Shown here: positions 58,990 to 64,000 of the stretch, piece after piece
Layout of the letters: the number at the start of each line of letters is the position of its first letter
Numbering within the stretch: the first letter of the stretch is position 1
From: Muricomes sp049840515
GTDB lineage: Bacteria > Bacillota > Clostridia > Lachnospirales > Lachnospiraceae
Assembly (NCBI GenBank): GCA_049840515.1
Contig: JASGKW010000009.1
Span: 434,001-498,000, forward strand
DNA: 64,000 nt
Reading direction: 5' to 3'
Position numbers and translations under genes: made by a program
Notes under the pieces: generated by a model
The model's database searches: none
What the model was told of the DNA's origin: nothing
What the model saw: only the letters and a program-made list of their open reading frames with translations

Positions 58990-59229
58990 ATGGATAGAGT
59001 AAATCAGAGAACAAATCATCTATTGGGGAATAACATCAAGAGATTGAGGGTTGAAAGGAATTTGCGAAATAGGGATGTCGTGGCTCAATTACAGCTAAGA
59101 GGCCTTGAAATATCGACAGGTACTTATAGCAAAGTTGAAATGGGAGTGAATAATCCAAGTGTGGATTTGCTTATTTTCTTGACGGATATTTTTGAATGTG
59201 ATTTCAATGCCTTTTTCAAACAGGATTAA
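58990..59229 (+). CDS. Second small XRE-family regulator
   Basis: The 79-residue protein is a single helix-turn-helix (NNIKRLRVERNLRNRDVVAQ, TGTYSKVEMGVNNPSVDLLI, DIFECDFNAFF). The ATG follows GAGGTGAC. It lies divergent from the hypothetical gene at 58555 and may control the neighbouring toxin-like ORF. Confidence 0.8.
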   Translation: MDRVNQRTNHLLGNNIKRLRVERNLRNRDVVAQLQLRGLEISTGTYSKVEMGVNNPSVDLLIFLTDIFECDFNAFFKQD

Positions 59230-59360
59230 TGCTTTATGTTATGAAGTAAAAAATAATAGCAAAATTTGACATGGTATGATATACTGTTGCCAGTCATATT
59301 AGAACAACGTAGGGATAGTCTGATGGTTGCCTTTTCGGAAACGGAAAGGGGGTATGTGCT

Positions 59361-59444
59361 ATGAACACACTTGAGGTTTTAACATTAGTACTGGTTATCT
59401 TCGCAGTACTTACATACCTAGACAACCGAGACAACAAAAAATAG
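59361..59444 (+). CDS. 27-residue putative holin-like (type I) toxin
   Basis: The ORF reads MNTLEVLTLVLVIFAVLTYL then DNRDNKK: one short transmembrane helix with a charged, Lys-ending tail, the layout of the putative holin-like toxin family (Hol_Tox) common on Firmicute plasmids and elements. GAAAGGGGGTATGTGCT gives a strong ribosome site. A hairpin (GGCTATC/GGATAGCC, about 59443-59472) follows. An antisense RNA antitoxin would be expected from the opposite strand but is not provable here. Confidence 0.6.
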   Translation: MNTLEVLTLVLVIFAVLTYLDNRDNKK

Positions 59445-59472
59445 GCTATCTCCTACGCCAATAGGGGATAGC
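59443..59472 (+). terminator. Hairpin at the 3' end of the toxin-like ORF
   Basis: GGCTATC pairs with GATAGCC around a loop; no clear T-run. Could be the terminator of the toxin message or the 5' stem of an antisense RNA. Confidence 0.45.
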
Positions 59473-59719
59473 CGTCTAACTAAGTTTCTGATTTAGTTTT
59501 CGATGACAATCATCGGACGAGCAATATCCTTTGATTGTTTCTAACATGATTATAAACTACCGAGTCAATTTTTGCAAGTGGTAGTTTAGATATTGGGGAT
59601 GCTTTGGCATCCCCATTTTAAGATTAGCTCAAGCCGACAAATGTTGTACAAATCTTGTACAGAATATATCAGAGGTGGCACAAACCTCCTTTCTATGCGG
59701 TTTTATAGCACGCAGATTC

Positions 59720-59740
59720 GTTGATTCCCGGTCTGCGGCA
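59720..59740 (+). repeat. Middle attachment site copy
   Basis: GTTGATTCCCGGTCTGCGGC plus A, the tRNA-Leu 3' end with one C lost and one C gained. It forms the right end of element 1 and the left end of element 2. Confidence 0.75.
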
Positions 59741-59829
59741 TTAGTGAAAAGTACTTCAAACCCTTATGTTTCAAGGGCCTGAGATACCTTTGTTTTGGTG
59801 AAAAAGTTGTACAGCCAGTAAAATCAAGC

Positions 59830-60335
59830 TATGAGAGCACTCTTGCCATTTGAGAAGTAGCATTTTCCTCTACTCACTGTCCAATATAGTGTTCAGTCAT
59901 AACAAGCGTTGAATGTCGATGGCTCTAATTCCGGCATCATAAAGCATGGAAGTACCTGTAAACAGGATTTTATGACTTGATAGATAAAGGATATCTACAA
60001 CACCACAATATTTCTTTAAATGGCGGTTAAAGATGTCAGTTGTAAGTGGACGTCTTTCAAACATAAAGAGACAATTTCCATCAGGATTTAATTCCTTAAT
60101 CTATTTTAAAACTTCTAATCCTTCTTTTGCAAAACCTTTGTCCGTATATTATAATAGGGATTTTCTTTAGGGTCTTTTAATACACGGTGAGGTTGGCTTA
60201 AAATCATATCATCTTGTAACGTCCGTTCTTTAACAAGCTGTTTTCTTATTTCGATGGTATTTTCTTTTTCACTATTCCCAAATAACCCCTTAATCTCTCT
60301 GATACGAAAAATACCATAAAATGCAATCCCACCAT
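59830..60335 (-). pseudogene. Decayed tyrosine integrase of element 2
   Basis: The minus strand matches the element 1 integrase C-terminal half in pieces: the TTTGAACGTCCAC-type arm, the SHKI-type HxxR segment and the FYGIFRI-type region can be followed, but stops and frame changes break it throughout and the N-terminal half is missing. It is bordered by the middle att copy, in the same relative position as int in element 1. Confidence 0.8.
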
Positions 60336-60724
60336 TTCTGTTAAGTATTTTATATTAAGTAATAGTTTGCTCCTGTGCTACAATACTATTGGAAAGCACT
60401 TCTGCCGCTTATAAATAAAGAAGACGAGACACTTTTAGGTTTTGGCTAAAAAATGAAGTTAATAGATAAGAAGGGACTTATTTATTATGGGAAAAACTTT
60501 AGTCAGGCAAACGTATAAAATAATAATCATAGTAAGTATATGTAGATATTATTGTCGACACATAATGTTTAGATAGTGTATAATAAAATATTATCATTTA
60601 GAATTTGGGGAGTTGAATAAAGAAACTTATGTTCGAATATTGATTGTATATTTTTTGCTTTTATGGTAAAATGTTAAGGATTGTTGTATTAAATTTATAC
60701 TAAAAATATGAAAGGTGATTGCAT
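60336..60724. other. Spacer upstream of the methyltransferase
   Basis: About 390 AT-rich bases between the integrase remnant and the cassette. An extended -10 like TGG-TAAAAT (60664-60672) is a candidate promoter. A 29-codon ORF at about 60487 has no convincing support. Confidence 0.4.
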
Positions 60725-61780
60725 ATGCCTACAAAAGTAATTGATTTATTCTGTGGCGTTGGCGGACTGACGCATGGATTGCAGTTGTCAGGACTTAATG
60801 TTGTTGCAGGGTTTGATTTTGAAGAATCTTGTCAATATGCTTATGAAAAAAATAATGACGCTATATTCGTGCATAAAGATATTACAGAATTAACTGGACA
60901 TGAACTTATGGAGTATTATGAAGACGGAGATATCAGAATATTAGTTGGCTGTGCACCATGTCAACCATTTTCAAAGTATACCCATCGATATAGAAAAGAG
61001 GGACATACAGATAGTAAGTGGCAATTACTATATTCTTTTGGTAATTTAATAGGAGAAACACTTCCTCATATTGTATCAATGGAGAATGTACCAGAGTTGG
61101 CAACTCAAACAGTCTTTAGAGACTTTATAAAAAAGTTAAATGACAATAATTATAGCGTGTCATGGAGCATTGCATATGCTCCAGATTATGGAGTCCCACA
61201 GCATCGTAAAAGGTTAATACTTTTAGCTACTCGTTTTAATAAAGAACTTCATTTAATTGACCCATTGTATAATTCTGAAACATATATAACCGTTAAGGAT
61301 GCCATTGGAGAGTTAGAGTATATTGAGGATGGTGAATGTTCTCAAAGTGATATTATGCATCAATCTTGTAAATTATCGGAAATTAATAGGAAACGGATTC
61401 GTCAATCTATTCCGGGGGGAACATGGAGAGAATGGGATGAAGAACTACAATTAGATTGTCATAAAAAAAGTAGTGGAAAGAGTTATCCTTCTGTATATGG
61501 TAGAATGAAATGGGATGCACCATCTCCAACGATTACAACCCAATTTTTTGGATTTGGAAATGGAAGGTTTGGACATCCAGAGCAAAACAGAGCCTTATCA
61601 TTAAGAGAAGGAGCTATTTTGCAATCTTTTCCTCCGAATTATAAGTTTGTTCCAGAAAATGGAGTTATGAATAAACGAAAAATAGGTGTGCAGATAGGGA
61701 ATGCAGTACCTGTTGAGTTAGGGAGAGTAATTGGTTTGAGTATTCAAGAACATTTAAAGGAGGTTGGAATTAATGGTTAA
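60725..61780 (+). CDS. DNA (cytosine-5) methyltransferase
   Basis: The 351-residue protein has the C5-methylase motifs in order: I (DLFCGVGGLTHGLQLSG), IV with the catalytic Cys (GCAPCQPFSKY), VI (SMENVPE), VIII (PQHRKRLILLA), and IX-X (LSLREGAILQSFP, IGNAVPVELG). Its target domain is short. The ATG at 60725 is the better start; a second ATG lies 6 bases earlier. It overlaps the DUF262 gene by 8 bp. It would methylate cytosine in a specific DNA site; the site cannot be read from the sequence. No classical restriction nuclease is adjacent. Confidence 0.9.
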   Translation: MPTKVIDLFCGVGGLTHGLQLSGLNVVAGFDFEESCQYAYEKNNDAIFVHKDITELTGHELMEYYEDGDIRILVGCAPCQPFSKYTHRYRKEGHTDSKWQLLYSFGNLIGETLPHIVSMENVPELATQTVFRDFIKKLNDNNYSVSWSIAYAPDYGVPQHRKRLILLATRFNKELHLIDPLYNSETYITVKDAIGELEYIEDGECSQSDIMHQSCKLSEINRKRIRQSIPGGTWREWDEELQLDCHKKSSGKSYPSVYGRMKWDAPSPTITTQFFGFGNGRFGHPEQNRALSLREGAILQSFPPNYKFVPENGVMNKRKIGVQIGNAVPVELGRVIGLSIQEHLKEVGING

Positions 61781-62852
61781 AAAACCACGAATTTATAAGC
61801 CGAGTATTCCTTATGAAAAACAACTAATTGCAGAAAAGCAAATCAAAGATACCCAAAAGCAGATTGATTATGATACTATTGATTTTACAATCGAACATTT
61901 GATAATGAAATTTGAAAAGGGGGATTTTTTTATTCCGCCTTATCAAAGAAATTTTATTTGGAGAGAAGAAAATAAGTCTGCTTTTATTGAATCGGTAATT
62001 TTAGGGCTGCCAATACCGTTTATGTTTTTTGGGAATTGTAATGATGGAAGAATGGAAGTTATTGATGGTGCTCAGCGTTTGCAAACTTTATCAGCGTTTG
62101 TTGAAAACAAATTGAAACTTAAAGGATTAAAAAAACTTGAATCCTTGAATAATTTCACTTTTAAGGATTTACTTGAATCACAACAAAGAAAGCTAATAAA
62201 TAGGACCTTGAGAATAATTGTGCTAGAAGAGGACACACCTAATGATATCAGACAAGACCTTTTTAATAGAATCAATACTTCTGGAATAAAGGCAAATCCT
62301 TCGGAAATTCGAAGAGGTTCATACCCAGGAACGCTTACGGACTTTATTGATGAGTGTACTAAAAATGAGCTTTTTCAAAAATTATGTCCAATTTCAGCGA
62401 AAAGTGTTGAGCGTCATGAGCGGTTTGAGTTTATACTGAGATTTTTTGCGTATACAAATTCATATATGGAATTTGTACATGAAGTTAATACTTTTTTAGA
62501 TGAATTCTTGGTGGACAATATGGAGAATGCTGACATTGATGAATATTCTTTTGAGTTTAATAGAATGCTTAATTTTGTGGATACGTATTTTCCACATGGA
62601 TTTACTAAAACCCCAAATGCCAATTCAACTCCAAGGGTAAGATTTGAAGCTATTTCTGTTGGCGTAGCATTAGCGTTACGTGAGAAACCGGATTTGGTTT
62701 TACATGACCTTGCATGGCTAAAGTCTGATGAGTTTAAATATTACACTACTACGGATGCTAGTAATAATCTGAATAAATTTAGAGGGAGAATTGAGTATGT
62801 TAAAGCGAAAATTCTAGGAGAGGATTATGCAAGAGACACGAGAGATATTTGA
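61773..62852 (+). CDS. DUF262 (ParB-like) protein
   Basis: The 359-residue protein carries the DUF262 N-terminal domain with FFIPPYQRNFIWREENKSAF and VIDGAQRLQTLSAF (the DGxQR NTP-binding/hydrolysis motif). The remaining C-terminal half is helical. The HNH/DUF1524 nuclease domain often fused to DUF262 (as in GmrSD, SspE) is not seen. The ATG at 61773 follows AAAGGAGG. It overlaps the methylase upstream and the HEPN gene downstream (26 bp), so the three are tightly coupled. Confidence 0.85.
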   Translation: MVKKPRIYKPSIPYEKQLIAEKQIKDTQKQIDYDTIDFTIEHLIMKFEKGDFFIPPYQRNFIWREENKSAFIESVILGLPIPFMFFGNCNDGRMEVIDGAQRLQTLSAFVENKLKLKGLKKLESLNNFTFKDLLESQQRKLINRTLRIIVLEEDTPNDIRQDLFNRINTSGIKANPSEIRRGSYPGTLTDFIDECTKNELFQKLCPISAKSVERHERFEFILRFFAYTNSYMEFVHEVNTFLDEFLVDNMENADIDEYSFEFNRMLNFVDTYFPHGFTKTPNANSTPRVRFEAISVGVALALREKPDLVLHDLAWLKSDEFKYYTTTDASNNLNKFRGRIEYVKAKILGEDYARDTRDI

Positions 62853-63495
62853 AGACCGAAAAGAAGAAATCGAATTATATTTTTCAATTATTCTTGATTT
62901 GGAAAACAACAGAGTGCGTTTTAATACTGTTAATGATAGGAGATTTTTGAAGATATTAAAATCTAATTTCATATTAATGCTTTATAATTTTATTGAGGCC
63001 TGTATAAGTAGTGGTTTATCTGAAATATATGAAAGCATGAAACATGATAATTGTACTTATTATGATGTCATTGAAGAAATACAAAATATTTGGACTAAGG
63101 CTCAAGTTGCAAATATTAGTGGTCAGACGATACAACGTTCAACATATGAAAAACACATAAAAAAAGTAATTGATGAAGTTGTTAATCAATCGCCTATTGT
63201 TTTATCAAAAAAGAGTCTAAAATATGAAGGGAATTTGGATGCAAAAAGAATAAAAGAGCTTTGCGATGAGCATAAAATAAGGTATGTGGTTGACAGAAAT
63301 ACAACAGCGTTATTAACAATTAAGACTAGACGTAATAGTTTAGCTCATGGAGATGTTTCGTTTAGCGAATGTGCAAGAGATGATAGCGCATTAGACTTAG
63401 AGAAGACTAAAGATGTTACAATAAAATTTATTGATGATATACTAATTGGTATGGAAAGATATTACAATGAAAAGAGTTATCGTCAAACTAGTTAA
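62827..63495 (+). CDS. HEPN-family protein (MAE_28990/MAE_18760-like)
   Basis: The 222-residue helical protein has the HEPN RNase motif RxxxxH in RRNSLAHGDVSFSE (about residues 175-190). Its N-terminal part (IIEACISSGLSEIYES) and length fit the MAE_28990/MAE_18760-type HEPN group, which I recall being associated with DUF262 and methylase genes. AGGAGAGG overlaps the end of the DUF262 gene and drives the ATG at 62827. Predicted metal-independent RNase or toxin-like effector. Confidence 0.8.
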   Translation: MQETREIFEDRKEEIELYFSIILDLENNRVRFNTVNDRRFLKILKSNFILMLYNFIEACISSGLSEIYESMKHDNCTYYDVIEEIQNIWTKAQVANISGQTIQRSTYEKHIKKVIDEVVNQSPIVLSKKSLKYEGNLDAKRIKELCDEHKIRYVVDRNTTALLTIKTRRNSLAHGDVSFSECARDDSALDLEKTKDVTIKFIDDILIGMERYYNEKSYRQTS

Positions 63496-63633
63496 TTGTT
63501 TTTTATCTGTAACAGTGATTAGTTATTACAGACCTAAGATATAAATTGGTTGATAAGTTGTACAAATGTTGTACAGATATTATCAAAGGTGGCACAATCC
63601 TCCTTTCTATGTGGTTTTACAGCACACAGATTC

Positions 63634-63654
63634 GTTCGATTCCGGTCTGCGGCA
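63634..63654 (+). repeat. attR: tRNA-Leu 3' end copy
   Basis: Identical over 21 bases to 53856-53876. The bases before it are element-derived, so this copy does not form a tRNA. Confidence 0.85.
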
Positions 63655-63660
63655 TTTTAT

Positions 63661-63690
63661 AAAGGCTTAAACATTTTGTTTAAGCCTTTT
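63661..63690 (+). terminator. Original tRNA operon terminator, displaced by the island
   Basis: AAAGGCTTAAACA pairs with TGTTTAAGCCTTT followed by a T-run. It lies directly after attR, so before the insertion it would have ended the tRNA transcript after tRNA-Leu. Confidence 0.75.
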
Positions 63691-63734
63691 TTATATTTTC
63701 CCATTTAAAGTCATCGGAGGATTTGCTATTCAGT

Positions 63735-64000
63735 TTAGAGCTCCAGCTTCATATATATAACATCCTCCAGTGGGTTATTGTAATAAGGGGAAATTTCCAC
63801 GAATCCCAGGCCTTTGTACAATTTGACAGCGCTTTGCAGTGGCTTCAGGGTATCTAATACCATTTCTTTATATCCGTCATTTCTGGCCTCGTTTATAATT
63901 GCTTCGGCCAGTGAACGGCCGGCTTTAAGTTTTCGATATTCTGGTTTAACGTACAATCGTTTCATTTCACTTCGAGTGTCCGATTTTTTTGTATAAGCAA
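63735..64000 (-). CDS. GNAT N-acetyltransferase (3' part, runs off the window)
   Basis: The open frame continues to the window edge without a stop. It shows the acetyl-CoA-binding loop in MKRLYVKPEYRKLKAGRSLA and the C-terminal GNAT strands AVKLYKGLGFVEISPYY. About 88 residues are visible. Substrate unknown. Confidence 0.85.
   Translation of the reverse strand, partial: AYTKKSDTRSEMKRLYVKPEYRKLKAGRSLAEAIINEARNDGYKEMVLDTLKPLQSAVKLYKGLGFVEISPYYNNPLEDVIYMKLEL

Larger units (their letters stand above)
53877..59740. mobile_element. Integrative mobilizable element 1 at tRNA-Leu
   Basis: A 5.9-kb element between attL (53856-53876) and the middle att copy (59720-59740). It holds a complete tyrosine integrase next to attL, a Rep_trans/MobT-like protein, an oriT-like inverted repeat, two XRE regulators, small hypothetical genes and a short holin-like toxin ORF. 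No type IV secretion genes are present, so it would need a helper for transfer. Confidence 0.8.
59741..63654. mobile_element. Element 2 (integrase remnant plus methyltransferase/DUF262/HEPN cargo)
   Basis: A 3.9-kb unit between the middle att and attR. Its left end is homologous to that of element 1 (int-proximal terminator, TTGTACA motif) and its right 95 bp are clearly similar to the right 95 bp of element 1. The integrase is decayed and no mobilisation gene remains, so it would depend on the integrase of element 1. Confidence 0.75.

Noticed and set aside
59266..59285. TTGACA and TATACT as a toxin promoter
   Set aside because: The two boxes are only 8 bp apart, too close for a standard sigma-A promoter; the true promoter is not identified.
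60487..60576. 29-codon ORF upstream of the methyltransferase
   Set aside because: Weak ribosome site, low-complexity composition and no recognisable pattern.

Overview
The window looks like a chromosomal segment of an anaerobic, spore-forming, low-GC Firmicute, most likely a member of the Lachnospiraceae. Evidence: spoIID/spoIIQ-type genes, rubrerythrins under a PerR-like regulator, a two-subunit class I fumarase, DUF3881/DUF4446/GCAxxG families, and a clostridial 16S rRNA. I do not assign a species. The replication origin lies near 31 kb: rpmH-rnpA-yidD-yidC-jag-mnmE-mnmG-rsmG-parAB run leftward and dnaA-dnaN-yaaA-recF-gyrB-gyrA run rightward, with DnaA boxes on both sides of dnaA and two perfect parS sites near 22.3 and 22.55 kb. 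Most genes left of dnaA are on the minus strand and most to the right on the plus strand, as expected for co-orientation with replication.

Left arm (1-22 kb): an oxidative-stress group (PerR-like regulator, reverse rubrerythrin, classical rubrerythrin), a diguanylate cyclase, a sporulation pair (spoIIQ-like and spoIID), an Ile T-box leader controlling ileS and probably the adjoining glycogen phosphorylase and a membrane protein, a BTAD-type regulator, a D,D-carboxypeptidase, an APC permease, tRNA-Arg, serS and parAB. Several genes here (diguanylate cyclase, ileS, dacF, APC permease) and a chemoreceptor at 40 kb carry single-base frameshifts in otherwise well-preserved reading frames. Because ileS should be essential, base-level sequence error is the most economical explanation.

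Right arm (31-54 kb): replication and gyrase genes, a CZB-type soluble chemoreceptor, a DUF2975/XRE/DUF4173 cluster, fumarase, an acyltransferase, tRNA-Ser, then an rRNA operon in the unusual order 16S-5S-23S, followed by tRNA-Asn, Glu, Thr, Met/Ile2, Asp, Val and Leu. An 89-bp tandem repeat derived from tRNA-Thr lies just before tRNA-Thr.

Island (53.9-63.65 kb): two tandem integrative elements sit at the 3' end of tRNA-Leu, bounded by three copies of the tRNA 3' end. The proximal one (about 5.9 kb) has an intact tyrosine integrase, a Rep_trans/MobT-like protein with an upstream inverted repeat laid out like the ICEBs1 oriT, two XRE regulators and a 27-residue holin-like toxin ORF. The distal one (about 3.9 kb) has only an integrase remnant and carries a compact three-gene cassette: a DNA cytosine methyltransferase, a DUF262 (ParB-like) protein without a visible HNH domain, and a HEPN protein with an RxxxxH motif. 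This cassette is the best candidate for an under-described defence system. Past the island is the 3' part of a GNAT acetyltransferase that runs off the window.

A 19-bp interrupted palindrome (TTGAAC-N7-GTTCAA type) recurs in several intergenic regions: four tandem copies between the parS sites, and others before dnaA, a DUF2975 gene and fumarase.
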